In this document: piece by piece, positions 17,271-26,101 of the stretch
Layout: each line of letters begins with the position of its first letter
Position numbering within the stretch: position 1 is the stretch's first letter
NCBI GenBank assembly: GCA_041862375.1
Contig: JBGVTE010000091.1
Span: 49,557-113,556, forward strand
From: WVZL01 sp041862375
GTDB taxonomy: Bacteria; Acidobacteriota; Aminicenantia; Aminicenantales; Aminicenantaceae
Direction of reading: 5' to 3'
Length of the DNA stretch: 64,000 nt
Translations under genes and position numbers: made by a program
Notes under the pieces: generated by a model
Seen by the model: only the letters and a program-made list of their open reading frames with translations
Told to the model about the DNA's origin: nothing
The model's database searches: none

Positions 17271-18491
17271 TTGAACGGTCCCTTGAAAAAAATCGCTATT
17301 TTTTCTCTATTTTTACTTACTATTCCTTACATTTCAAACGGATTCATCTGTTTAAGCCAAAAGAAAGCCCCTTCTTCAATAAAAAATATATCTTCTATTG
17401 AAAATGATCTTTTCGAGCTGGTTAACAAGGAAAGAGAAAAGAAAGGGCTTTTTTCACTTGTACTTTCTAAGAAATTGAGCCTTCTTGCTCGAAAGCACAG
17501 CCAGGATATGTCAGCTTCACAGAACCTTTCTCATCTCTCCTCTTCACAAAAATCTTATGTCAATCGCCTTGTGGAAGCGGGGTTCTACTTCATTTCTTCA
17601 GGGGAAAATATCGCTTTCAGTGAAACATTTATGGCTGAATTCATCAATCACTCCTTCATGGAAAGTCCAGAACACAGGGAAAACATCCTAGAATCCTCTT
17701 TTAACCATGTAGGAATAGGAATCGCTCTTGGGAAACAAAAAGGTTATTACATCACTATGGATTTTCTCCAACTTTTTGACCCAAAAACAGAAAAAGAGGT
17801 AAAAGAAGAGATTAGAGAAAGGATAAACAATCTGAGACGTGAGAATTCACTATCTCCTCTTCAATTCGCTGAAACAGCAGATGAATTTGCCCGTGCATTC
17901 TCCTTCAGAAAAGCTGAAAGAAGGCTCCCACCCCAGATGCCATCTTATTTTGGTGAAAACCACATTATCTATACTGCGTCGCCTTCCCTACATAAAGCTT
18001 ACTCTGAATACAAAGATATCGTAGTGAATTCCACTTATAAAAAAGCAGGAGTAGGCGTTGTTTTCAGCCGAAATTTAGAATACCGAGGCGGAGCTTACTT
18101 TATTACAATTATCCTTTTTCCTGATAGCAAACAGAAATCCTGGAGTAAAAAAGATCTTAGGCAAATGGTCTTCCAGACCGTAAATAAGCTCAGAAAAAAT
18201 AATAGCCTATGCCAATTCAAAATGGACAAATCCCTTGTTACTCTAGCAGAAAAGATAGTAAAAGAAATGCTCACCGAGAGAAGAACTATAAGAATAAGCC
18301 CTAAACGTCGTAAGAATATCGCAGTTCTTTCTTATGTAACAGAAGATCCAACTTTGCTTTCCCCAAATACAGAAGAAAAACTACGAAATAATCTTATTTT
18401 TCACAAAAAAATTGGCATAGGAATTCAATTTGGCAAAAATAAAATATCTCCGCAAGGAGCTTTCTGGATAACCATCCTTCTAGAGGAGTAA
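17271..18491 (+). CDS. Secreted protein with repeated CAP (SCP/PR1) domains
   Basis: A 406-residue exported protein. A hydrophobic N-terminus (KKIAIFSLFLLTIPYI) is followed by a clear CAP domain at about 45-170, with LVNKEREKKGL, ARKHSQDM, and the HRENIL...HVGIGIA motif. Two further degenerate copies follow (about 185-275 and 300-406), each starting with a VNxLRxxxSL helix. CAP proteins bind lipids or cell wall material; bacterial substrates are mostly unknown. The start is TTG at 17271 or TTG at 17283, which would give the conventional MKKI signal peptide. It is 4 bases from the racemase gene, so the two form one operon. Confidence 0.8.
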   Translation: MNGPLKKIAIFSLFLLTIPYISNGFICLSQKKAPSSIKNISSIENDLFELVNKEREKKGLFSLVLSKKLSLLARKHSQDMSASQNLSHLSSSQKSYVNRLVEAGFYFISSGENIAFSETFMAEFINHSFMESPEHRENILESSFNHVGIGIALGKQKGYYITMDFLQLFDPKTEKEVKEEIRERINNLRRENSLSPLQFAETADEFARAFSFRKAERRLPPQMPSYFGENHIIYTASPSLHKAYSEYKDIVVNSTYKKAGVGVVFSRNLEYRGGAYFITIILFPDSKQKSWSKKDLRQMVFQTVNKLRKNNSLCQFKMDKSLVTLAEKIVKEMLTERRTIRISPKRRKNIAVLSYVTEDPTLLSPNTEEKLRNNLIFHKKIGIGIQFGKNKISPQGAFWITILLEE

Positions 18492-18495
18492 AAAA

Positions 18496-19716
18496 ATGAT
18501 TACAATTTCAAGAAGAAGTTTCCTGATGATCTCAAGCTTGAATTCAGCATCGCTGCTCTCACTATTTAGGGTAAAGAAACACTTACTTTCAAGTTCAATC
18601 GAGAAATCTTCACTTCCCCAGAGTCACGATCCCTGGATAGAATTAAACCTCGAAAACATGGATTGGAATCTAAACCAGATAAGAAAGTTAGTAAAAGTAC
18701 ATATCATGGCTGTGATAAAAGCAAACGGGTATGGTCACGGGTTAGTTGAGGTAGGTCAGTATCTCGAGAAAAAAGGCATTGATTATTTAATGGTGGGAAA
18801 ACTCCAGGAAGCCATTCTTTTGAGGGAAGCGGGAGTCACAACTCCCATACTCAACTTTGGTTATTTCCCTCCAAATGAAGCCGCCGAGATCATCCGCCAT
18901 GACATATCTCAATCCGTGTTTGCTGAGACAGTCACAAGCCTTAATCGAGCCTCTCTCAAGCAGGGAAAAAAGGCTAAAATTCATATCCACATAGATACAG
19001 GGATGGGAAGAATGGGAATTTTCTACCATAAAGCTCTCCCCTATATTGAGAGGGTGGCTTCAATGAAAGGTCTTATTATTGAGGGAATTTCGACAACTCT
19101 TACCGAGGATGATGATTTTGATCGAGAACAACTTCACCGCTTTAACCGTCTTTGTCAAAAAGCTGAATCCCAGGGTATTTCCTTGGGTCTCAAACACGCG
19201 GCCAGTTCAGATGGGATACTGGATTTGCCGGAAGCTGCGCTTGATATGGTAAGGCCCGGCATTACTCTCTACGGGTATTATCCATCGGAAAAAACTCAAA
19301 AGGCGGACAGACTCCATTTAAAACCTGTCCTTCAACTAAAGACCCGTGTGGTTGCGGTTAAAACACTCCGGCCAGGGGATTCTCTTTCCTATCACCGAAA
19401 ATACACAGTTCAAAAAAAAGAAAAAATTGCAATAATTCCTGTCGGATATTCAGACGGTTATCCATCGGATGCAGTCAACAAAGCCTCAGTTTTAATCAAG
19501 GGAAAAAGATTCCCACTGGTGGCTTCGATTACTGCCAACCATTGCATAGCTCTTTTGAAGGATGGCTATCACGTTATTCCTGGAGATGAAGTCGTCCTTA
19601 TCGGCTCCCAAGGAAAGGAAAAAATTACAGCTGATGATATTGCCATTTGGGGAGGTGTTTCGACCTACAAAATATTAATCGGACTAAATCCCCTTCTTCC
19701 CAGGATAATTGTTTAG
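18496..19716 (+). CDS. alr: Alanine racemase-family protein with twin-arginine leader
   Basis: A PLP-dependent racemase of fold type III, 406 residues. The PLP lysine lies in MAVIKANGYGHG (Lys75); IDTGMGRMG, PGITLYGYYPS and the LSYHRKYT segment with the likely catalytic Tyr are present. Unlike cytoplasmic Alr, it begins with ISRRSFLMISSLNSASLLSL, a twin-arginine motif followed by a mildly hydrophobic stretch, which predicts Tat export of the folded, PLP-loaded enzyme. The segment normally reading GRxCMD is ANHCIAL here, so substrate preference may differ. GAGGAG precedes the ATG. A Tat aminotransferase pseudogene follows directly. Confidence 0.85.
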   Translation: MITISRRSFLMISSLNSASLLSLFRVKKHLLSSSIEKSSLPQSHDPWIELNLENMDWNLNQIRKLVKVHIMAVIKANGYGHGLVEVGQYLEKKGIDYLMVGKLQEAILLREAGVTTPILNFGYFPPNEAAEIIRHDISQSVFAETVTSLNRASLKQGKKAKIHIHIDTGMGRMGIFYHKALPYIERVASMKGLIIEGISTTLTEDDDFDREQLHRFNRLCQKAESQGISLGLKHAASSDGILDLPEAALDMVRPGITLYGYYPSEKTQKADRLHLKPVLQLKTRVVAVKTLRPGDSLSYHRKYTVQKKEKIAIIPVGYSDGYPSDAVNKASVLIKGKRFPLVASITANHCIALLKDGYHVIPGDEVVLIGSQGKEKITADDIAIWGGVSTYKILIGLNPLLPRIIV

Positions 19717-19731
19717 AGAGGAGAAAAAGCA

Positions 19732-20214
19732 ATGATCAAAGAAAGAATTTCGAGAAGAAATTTTATGGGAAGTCTCGTAGCTTCGGCAGTGGTTGTTCAC
19801 TTAAGTGGTTATTCTTGGCTTAACCTTTCATATTCAAATCCTGTCTTCAAGAGGAAGTATGATGGGGGATACCCTGAGGGAGCGTGCCTCCTAAATTCTA
19901 ACTAAAATCCTCTGGGGCCCGCACCCAAGGCTCTAAAAGCTATGGAAAAAGCCCTTTCCCAGGCTCACCGTTACACGTCTGGTGACCAGCTGCTTGAAGA
20001 ACTAGCCTCGTTTCACAACGTTTCCAAGGATATGATGATTGCAGGCTGCGGTTCTACAGAATTCTTAAGGATAGCTCCTTGGGCTTTCCTCCGTCAGGGA
20101 GAAGAATTAATTACTGCACTCCAAACTTACAAGACATTAGGCAGGGAAGCAGAAAAAATTGGAGCTAAAGTCACCTGGATTCCTCTTAAAAAGAATTTTT
20201 CTTTTGACCTTTAA
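19732..20214 (+). pseudogene. Tat-exported HisC-like aminotransferase, broken
   Basis: A class I/II aminotransferase relic. It has a good ribosome site (GAGAGGAG) and a twin-arginine leader, ISRRNFMGSLVASAVVV. After 57 codons the conserved family motif LNSNENPLGP reads LNSN-stop-NPLGP: a single GAA to TAA change at 19903. The same frame continues with PKALKAMEKAL, GDQLLEELA and AGCGSTEFL, then stops at 20214, before the PLP lysine region. Thus both a nonsense mutation and a 3' truncation have occurred. When intact it would have been cotranscribed with the racemase. Confidence 0.85.
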
Positions 20215-20231
20215 AATAAAACGGATTAAAT

Positions 20232-20495
20232 CTATAAACGGAAGGGTATTCCCCCTCTGATCAGAAATCCATCCCAAATTCCAGCATCAATCAATAAGTA
20301 TAAATTGTCGTAAATTGGTCCTTTTATCCCAAAATTTATTTGAAAAAAAGGCAGGAATCCAGGGATAAACAAATTCTTCCCGACAAGTTCCAGCTCATCC
20401 TTAAGCTGCTTTAAAGTCATCTTACCTGTATCCTCATAGTACTCCGAGGCAATATCTTCAATGTCCATAACACAGAGATCATACGATGTCAACAT
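20232..20495 (-). CDS. Hypothetical 87-residue protein, possibly a remnant
   Basis: I do not recognise this frame. It encodes an acidic, helical start (IEDIASEYYEDTGKMTLKQL) and a hydrophobic second half (GKNLFIPGFLPFFQINFG), a plausible protein composition. GAAGA directly before the ATG is a weak ribosome site. It lies head-to-tail against the broken aminotransferase in a decaying region and may be the end of a lost gene. Confidence 0.3.
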   Translation of the reverse strand: MLTSYDLCVMDIEDIASEYYEDTGKMTLKQLKDELELVGKNLFIPGFLPFFQINFGIKGPIYDNLYLLIDAGIWDGFLIRGGIPFRL

Positions 20496-21019
20496 TCTTC
20501 ATGATCTGTCAAATTGTTGAAAATTTTACTTTTTTACTAAAGGGAGCATCCCGATTTCAGTAATTGCCAACGTTTATTCACCTCACTTGAAAGTCTTTGG
20601 ATACGGTTGAAGAGAAAAAGGCGTAATTTTCATCACGGAAAAAAAGATGCTTACTTATTATTTTTGCAATTTTTTTATAAATCAATACAATAGAGTTTAT
20701 TTCAGTTCAAGCTAAAATATTTTTTTATCAGTCAAATTTATCTCGAAAAAGGAGGAAGAAGTAAAAACACCACTTCATTAAAAGAAAAAACGCCGCTCTT
20801 GCCTATAGGTGGGATATGCTTTACCACAGATAGAAATCTAGACGAGTAAAAAAGTGACTCATTGATTTGATTTCGTAATTTTGATACCTTGTTTTTGACT
20901 TGAATATCCCTGGGATAAGGATTTATCATGAAAAAATGCCAAGGAGTAACATTGAAGCCCTCAACTAATATGGATAGAAAAGCTTGATTCCAATAATATT
21001 GATTTACAAAGGAGGTGCA
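20496..21019. other. Gene-free stretch
   Basis: About 520 AT-rich bases without a convincing gene. Short frames on both strands have no ribosome sites or recognisable sequence. It holds one copy of a dispersed 28-base block (20625-20652). The cyclophilin promoter presumably lies in its last 100 bases; no clear -35/-10 pair was found. Confidence 0.6.
20625..20652. repeat. Solo copy of a dispersed 28-base block
   Basis: This block matches the inverse of 24248-24275 at 26 of 28 positions; its core is CATCACGGAAAAAAAGATGC. A shorter match lies at 24514-24531. It looks like a solitary arm of the palindromic element upstream of psd. Confidence 0.6.
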
Positions 21020-21604
21020 ATGTCAAAAATAATTTTTGCTTGCTTAATTCTCATCTCTTTCTTCGCCTTTCCCTACTTGGTTTCAACAGCCGAATCAAAC
21101 CCAAAGGTTGTTATGAATACCAACAAAGGCAAGATAGTTATCGAGCTTTTTGCAGATAAGGCACCCGTAACTGTAAAAAATTTCTTATCCTATGTTGATG
21201 AGGGCTTCTACGACGGGACAATTTTTCACCGGGTAATAAAGGGATTCATGATTCAAGGAGGAGGGCTGACCGCAGATTTTTATGAGAAACCCACTGGAGC
21301 TCCCATAAAAAACGAAGCTGCAAACAAGTCGAAAAACAAAAGAGGTACTATCGCCATGGCCCGAACAAACGAAATACACAGTGCAACAAGCCAGTTTTTC
21401 ATCAATCACGCAGACAATCCTTTCTTAGACTATAAGAATAGCACTCCAGAAGGTTACGGATACGCTGTGTTTGGGAAGGTCATTGAAGGAATAGAAGTCG
21501 TAGACAGTATAGCAAATGTCAAAACAATGAAAAAGGGCGAATTCGAAGACGTTCCAAGGGAGACTATAAAAATCATTTCTATCCGTCGGCTTGAAAATAA
21601 TTAA
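21020..21604 (+). CDS. Secreted cyclophilin-type peptidyl-prolyl isomerase
   Basis: A 194-residue peptidyl-prolyl cis-trans isomerase that assists folding of exported proteins. An N-terminal signal (IIFACLILISFFAFPYLV) is followed by a complete cyclophilin domain with FHRVIKGFMIQGG (catalytic Arg), AMARTNEIHSATSQFFIN and GYAVFGKVIEG. The start is set at ATG 21020, because AAAGGAGGTG lies just before it; an upstream in-frame codon at 20984 has no such site. It stands alone, with a small membrane protein gene 50 bases downstream. Confidence 0.93.
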   Translation: MSKIIFACLILISFFAFPYLVSTAESNPKVVMNTNKGKIVIELFADKAPVTVKNFLSYVDEGFYDGTIFHRVIKGFMIQGGGLTADFYEKPTGAPIKNEAANKSKNKRGTIAMARTNEIHSATSQFFINHADNPFLDYKNSTPEGYGYAVFGKVIEGIEVVDSIANVKTMKKGEFEDVPRETIKIISIRRLENN

Positions 21605-21653
21605 CTTTTTATAGAATTTATGCCTCGGAGAACATTACTCAATAACGATTTCA

Positions 21654-21848
21654 ATGTCTGACTGGATATTCGCCTTCTTCCATCTTTTCCTTCTCATCGG
21701 TATTCTATGCTATGCAACTTACTCTCTTTTCCAAGGAAATATTCTGAGATTTGCTATCATAATCATCCTTCTTATCGGTTATTACTTCCTCATACTTCAT
21801 AAAGGAGTAAAACTAGAAATAGAAAGAAAGAAGAAAAAGAGATTGTGA
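21654..21848 (+). CDS. Small two-helix membrane protein
   Basis: A 64-residue protein with two hydrophobic segments (about 5-24 and 32-47) joined by a short loop, and a strongly basic tail (IERKKKKRL), so the tail should be cytoplasmic. No family is recognised. The frame lies between cyclophilin and DUF3800 genes on the same strand, 18 bases from the latter. Confidence 0.5.
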   Translation: MSDWIFAFFHLFLLIGILCYATYSLFQGNILRFAIIIILLIGYYFLILHKGVKLEIERKKKKRL

Positions 21849-21866
21849 AGGGAGGATTTAGCCTCG

Positions 21867-22754
21867 GTGCCTGTCTTTTTTGCTTTTTCGGATGAATCAG
21901 GAAAATATAAAAAAGAACGAAATGATAAATTCATCTCAAAAAATCCTTTTTATTGCCGATCAGCAGTTTTAATCGAAGCTCAAGATTGGCTAAAACTCCA
22001 TAATGAATTTTTTACACTCAAAAAAGAACACCTGAATGTCGAATATAACCAAGAAATAAAATGGTCCTATGTTTGGTCTCTCTACAAACATCGCCAGAAA
22101 AAAGAAAAAATCCCACAGCTCAAGCCCTATTTTCCCTTCCGCAATCATTCATTGGATCTGCTGGTTGAATTTATCCGGAAAACCTTCATGCTCCTCAACA
22201 AATGTGAAAATTGTCAAATTATACTTACTCTCACTTTTAACGACAGGGAAAAGACAAAACCTGTTGAAACAAAAAAAATTGTAAAGCTCCATCTGAATCA
22301 TATGTTAGACGCAGTCGAAACTGAAATGAAGTATATTCCTGAAAGTGTCTGTGTAGTCTTTCTAAATCCTGAAGAGCCCCTTCTGGAGAAACAAACAAAA
22401 GAAGCTTTCTCTGAAATTTATGGTAATCAGGCACAGCTAAAATACCCTCATATAAAGGACAGCGTTAACTTTGAATATTTTTCTCAAAGCTTCGGCAGTC
22501 AACTGGCAGACTACACTGCAGGCGTCTTCAACGGCTGCTGCCGTTTGTACCCTCAAAGTATAGACCTTTTTCGCCATCAAATCTGGCCAAAAATAGTAAC
22601 AAAAGAAAACAAAACGATCGGATACGGAATAACAGAAATACCTAAAAATTTAAAAAACAGAATCTATCTTGAACAAATCTTAGAAAAAGTATTCATGGCC
22701 AAAGCAGAGGATATTCAGATAAGCCTGGAAGAAAGATTAAAATCAAAAAATTAA
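21867..22754 (+). CDS. DUF3800 domain protein
   Basis: A 295-residue protein with the two family hallmarks: FAFSDESG at residues 5-12 and SQLADYTAGVFNGC near residue 210. DUF3800 proteins have an RNase H-like fold with conserved acidic residues; they are common in prophages, islands and defence regions, but activity is not established. The start is GTG with AGGGAGGA about 11 bases upstream. Neighbours are ordinary genes and no phage genes are visible. A nuclease role is inference. Confidence 0.75.
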   Translation: MPVFFAFSDESGKYKKERNDKFISKNPFYCRSAVLIEAQDWLKLHNEFFTLKKEHLNVEYNQEIKWSYVWSLYKHRQKKEKIPQLKPYFPFRNHSLDLLVEFIRKTFMLLNKCENCQIILTLTFNDREKTKPVETKKIVKLHLNHMLDAVETEMKYIPESVCVVFLNPEEPLLEKQTKEAFSEIYGNQAQLKYPHIKDSVNFEYFSQSFGSQLADYTAGVFNGCCRLYPQSIDLFRHQIWPKIVTKENKTIGYGITEIPKNLKNRIYLEQILEKVFMAKAEDIQISLEERLKSKN

Positions 22755-22818
22755 CATGACAGGATCATCAACTTGTAGGAATGCATACGATATATTTAGA
22801 AAATAGTAATGCTGAGAA

Positions 22819-24210
22819 ATGGATTTTTTTGATCGATCAATCCGCTTCTTGGGTTCCTTAGTCTGGGGCCCTCAGACAGTCATTCTCCTCTTGGGTGTTG
22901 GGCTGTATCTGACTTTTCGCCTGCGCTTTGTCCAGTTGAAACGCCTCGGACTTTCATTTCGTTTTCTTATCAGTCAGAGAGATTACGGAGAAAGTAGGAA
23001 AGAACGAACAGGAGACATTTCACCTTTCCAGGCATTAACCACATCATTGGCATGTACTGTCGGAAATGGAAATATCGCCGGGGTTTGCACAGCTATTGCC
23101 ATGGGTGGGCCTGGAGCAGTGTTCTGGATGTGGCTTTCTGCTTTTTTCGGTATGGCGACAAAGCTGGTAGAAGCTGTCTTGGGTCAGAAATTTAGGAAAG
23201 TTGCCCCTGACGGGACCATAGCTGGAGGTCCCATGTTTTACATAAGTAAAGGGCTGAATCTCCCCTGGCTAGCTGGTCTCTTTGCTTTCTTTATGGGCTG
23301 TAAACCTCTATTTTCTACCACTACCATCCAGTCTAACTCTATTGCTCTGGCACTGAAGACCCAGTTGGGACTAGAGCCCTGGATCTCCGGACTCGGGTTG
23401 GCTATCCTAACCTGGTTGGTCATCATCGGTGGAATTAAATCTATAGCCAAAGTAACAGAATTTTTAAGCCCATTCATGGTACTTTTGTACATATTTGGTG
23501 CTCTGTTTGTCATCATTGTTTTTGCATCCCGCCTTCCTCACGCTTTTTACCTCATCTTTGTAGGAGCTTTCAAACCTTCAGCTATAGCTGGAGGAGTGGC
23601 AGGCATGACAGTACTCAGGGCCATGCGTTATGGGCTTGCCCGCGGAGCTTATTCGAATGAAGCGGGGACAGGAACAGCAGCTGTCTTCCATGCAACGGCC
23701 AGAACGAGTGAGCCTGTTCGACAAGGCCTGATTGCCTCATTAGATGTATTTATAGACACTATTGTGATATGCAGTCTCACTGCACTTGCAGTGCTTGTGA
23801 GCGGAGCATGGACAGAGGGAACAAGCACCGGAATGACAGCCGCTGCTTTTAACGCTGGTCTTCCCAGGATTGGTGGTTTGGTTGTCGCGGCAAGTTCTTT
23901 TCTCTTTGGCTATTCGAGCCTCATCGCTGTTCCTTATTACGGAGAAATATCCTTCAGCTATCTACTTGGAATCTGGATAAAACGACCTTTCCGATGGATT
24001 TTTTGCCTTGTGATTTTCATCGGTGCAGTGCTCGAAGTTGAAGTAGCCTGGTCTATCGGAGATGTCTTCAACGGTATGATGGCCTTTACTAATTTAATTG
24101 GTATAGTTGGATTATCCAGTCTGGCTATTGTCTATGTAAAAAAATATTTACTAGAAATAGACAGGAAAAGAAAATCACATAATTCCTCAAACAAATTGTT
24201 CAAAGATTAG
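22819..24210 (+). CDS. Alanine/glycine:sodium symporter (AGCS family)
   Basis: A 463-residue inner-membrane secondary transporter with about 10-11 hydrophobic segments. Family motifs are visible: GNGNIAGVCTAIAMGGPGAVFWMW near residue 75 (Na+ and substrate site; two overlapping motifs), GGPMFYISKGL, and ARGAYSNEAGTGTAAVFHA near residue 275. It imports alanine or glycine with Na+. Its closeness to the exported racemase and the secreted peptidase suggests amino acid scavenging, but this link is inference. Confidence 0.92.
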   Translation: MDFFDRSIRFLGSLVWGPQTVILLLGVGLYLTFRLRFVQLKRLGLSFRFLISQRDYGESRKERTGDISPFQALTTSLACTVGNGNIAGVCTAIAMGGPGAVFWMWLSAFFGMATKLVEAVLGQKFRKVAPDGTIAGGPMFYISKGLNLPWLAGLFAFFMGCKPLFSTTTIQSNSIALALKTQLGLEPWISGLGLAILTWLVIIGGIKSIAKVTEFLSPFMVLLYIFGALFVIIVFASRLPHAFYLIFVGAFKPSAIAGGVAGMTVLRAMRYGLARGAYSNEAGTGTAAVFHATARTSEPVRQGLIASLDVFIDTIVICSLTALAVLVSGAWTEGTSTGMTAAAFNAGLPRIGGLVVAASSFLFGYSSLIAVPYYGEISFSYLLGIWIKRPFRWIFCLVIFIGAVLEVEVAWSIGDVFNGMMAFTNLIGIVGLSSLAIVYVKKYLLEIDRKRKSHNSSNKLFKD

Positions 24211-24247
24211 CAATACTCACGCAACATTCATAGAGAATAAGAAATGG

Positions 24248-24531
24248 AAGCATCTTTTTTCCCATGATGAAAATTAAAATAGTCATTAAGCGATGGGCAT
24301 ACGGCTTGAAGGCACGCTCGCTTTGCCCCAGCAAGTCAAAGCGGCTCGATTCAAGCTTCGCTCTTCTCTCGGGGTCAGGCTTTGTCATTATGGTGAGCAT
24401 TGGAATATTTTTATGCTTTGGGCATCTTTTCGTAATAAAGCCTGACCCCAGAACCATGCCCGCTCAGCCTTCATACGACCTTCTTCACCGTATGCCCACG
24501 CTTGTCTTTCCTTATCACGGAAAAAAGATGC
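24248..24531. repeat. Long nested palindrome upstream of psd
   Basis: Three blocks appear in the same order in both arms, in opposite orientation: GCATCTTTTTTCC at the outer ends (24250 and 24531), TGGGCATACGG in the middle (about 24295 and 24500), and GGGGTCAGGCTTT inside (24371 and 24449). Spacing is similar in both arms while the sequence between blocks has diverged. No protein frame in it looks real; it fills the 408-base gap between the AGCS gene and psd. Confidence 0.55.
24371..24449. repeat. REP-like core, GGGGTCAGGCTTT type
   Basis: Perfect 13-base inverted ends GGGGTCAGGCTTT, each continuing into a diverged TMATTA-like stretch, around a 40-base centre. It matches the ends of the 11686-11806 element, so it belongs to the same repeat family. 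Confidence 0.65.
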
Positions 24532-24618
24532 GGACGCAAGAAATATAATGTTGATTTTTTTTAAAAACCTATATATTGTAGGCGTATCAAAATTGACGAG
24601 GGATTCAGGAAAAAACTC

Positions 24619-25260
24619 ATGAGAATTGCAAAAGAAGGATTACCTTTCATGGCACCTTTTTTTGTTTTAGCTATTATTTCAATCATAATCGGCTACTGGC
24701 ACATTTCTATAATCTTCTTAATCATAGCTTTCTGCTTTATCTATTTTTTTCGTGATCCTCAACGCAAAATTCCCCAAAATAAAAACCTGCTGACATCTCC
24801 TGCTGATGGAAAAATAGTGAAAATTCAAACGGTTGAATCACATCCTTCTTTTCCTTCTTCTGTGACAATAGTAAGCATTTTCTTATCCCTTTTTGATGTC
24901 CATATAACACGATCTCCCCTTTTCGGAATTGTCAAAGAAATGGAGAATAAGCCTGGCCAATTCTTTCCAGCATACAAGGATGAAGCTAGTTCAAGAAATA
25001 AATCCAATTCACTATTCATAGACGGCAATGAAGTAAACATTCTTATCAAGCAGATTGCAGGTGTATTAGCACGCAGAATAAAATGTTTTGTCGAGAAAAA
25101 CAGGAGAATTAAGCAAGGAGAAAAAATAGGCTTGATCTATTTTGGTTCCAGGGTCGAGGTATTTCTTCCCCAGGGATTAGACATAAAAATTAATGTTGGC
25201 CAAAAAGTCAAAGCAGGAGAAACAGTAATTGCTGAGATAACAAAGAGAGAAGGATATTGA
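24619..25260 (+). CDS. psd: Phosphatidylserine decarboxylase proenzyme
   Basis: Converts phosphatidylserine to phosphatidylethanolamine with a self-made pyruvoyl group. The short 213-residue form has two N-terminal membrane segments, the FFRDPQRKIP motif, SPADGKIV, SIFLSLFDVHITRSP, and the processing site YFGSRVEVFLP, where cleavage is expected between Gly176 and Ser177. The length fits the bacterial/archaeal short PSD type. Its stop overlaps the TTG start of pssA by a few bases; the two enzymes catalyse consecutive steps. Confidence 0.93.
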   Translation: MRIAKEGLPFMAPFFVLAIISIIIGYWHISIIFLIIAFCFIYFFRDPQRKIPQNKNLLTSPADGKIVKIQTVESHPSFPSSVTIVSIFLSLFDVHITRSPLFGIVKEMENKPGQFFPAYKDEASSRNKSNSLFIDGNEVNILIKQIAGVLARRIKCFVEKNRRIKQGEKIGLIYFGSRVEVFLPQGLDIKINVGQKVKAGETVIAEITKREGY

Positions 25261-26006
25261 AACTTCGAAGGATTTATTTTTTACCCAATTTATTGACTAT
25301 AATTAATATCTTCCTCGGCTTTCTCAGCCTCTTAGCTACTTACAGAGGAAATTACTCATTAGCAGCTTTCTGGATAATTATCGCTGCAGTAATGGATGCT
25401 ATAGACGGAATTATCGCACGTGCAACCAAGACTCAATCTGATTTTGGTATTCAGCTTGATTCTCTTGCTGATGCTTTCTCCTTTGGTGCAGCACCGGCAT
25501 TTCTCCTCTATTTCTGGGGATTTATGCATGTCGGCCCCTCGAGTGCTGGAATCTTCTTCAGCTTCATATTTCTTGCAGCAGGAATTCTCCGTTTAGCCCG
25601 CTACAACACGCTCCAGAAGACTACAACAGACAGGAAATTATATACAGGATTGACTGTCCCATCAGCCTCACTGCTCATAGTAGCCATTGTTTTCTACCAT
25701 CCACAACCAATCACTGTGAAATTGCACACGCTTCTACTAGCATTACTAGCCTCAACTCTTGCTTTTTTCATGATCAGCTCAATACCATACAAGAATTTTC
25801 TTAATTTTAATTTCCGCCAGATAATCGACCTCAAAACTTCTCTGATTATTACCATCATCTTCACCAGTCTAATCATCTTTCCAAAGATTCTCCTTCTTAT
25901 TGTCTTCTCAATTAACGTTCTATCCGGCCCAGCAACATACATCTTCAATTATTTAAAAAAGAAAGTGCAGAAAAAAGAAAAGCAGAAAGAGGCCAAACTT
26001 CCATAG
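25257..26006 (+). CDS. pssA: CDP-diacylglycerol--serine O-phosphatidyltransferase
   Basis: Makes phosphatidylserine from CDP-diacylglycerol and serine, the step before Psd. The 249-residue membrane protein carries the CDP-alcohol phosphatidyltransferase signature DGIIARATKTQSDFG followed by QLDSLAD, with all four aspartates, and about seven membrane segments. The start is TTG, inside the end of psd. The C-terminus is a lysine-rich cytoplasmic tail. Confidence 0.93.
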   Translation: MKLRRIYFLPNLLTIINIFLGFLSLLATYRGNYSLAAFWIIIAAVMDAIDGIIARATKTQSDFGIQLDSLADAFSFGAAPAFLLYFWGFMHVGPSSAGIFFSFIFLAAGILRLARYNTLQKTTTDRKLYTGLTVPSASLLIVAIVFYHPQPITVKLHTLLLALLASTLAFFMISSIPYKNFLNFNFRQIIDLKTSLIITIIFTSLIIFPKILLLIVFSINVLSGPATYIFNYLKKKVQKKEKQKEAKLP

Positions 26007-26101
26007 AGAATAAAAGGAATAAAGTTAAGTTTCGAACTAGTACAATCGTTTAGGTTTTTTCGACCTGTATTTTGCAGATAACCGCTCAGATGCCTTTTCT
26101 A

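Noticed and set aside
20738..20929. A 63-codon minus-strand frame in the gene-free stretch
   Set aside because: No ribosome site, unlikely composition and no recognisable sequence.
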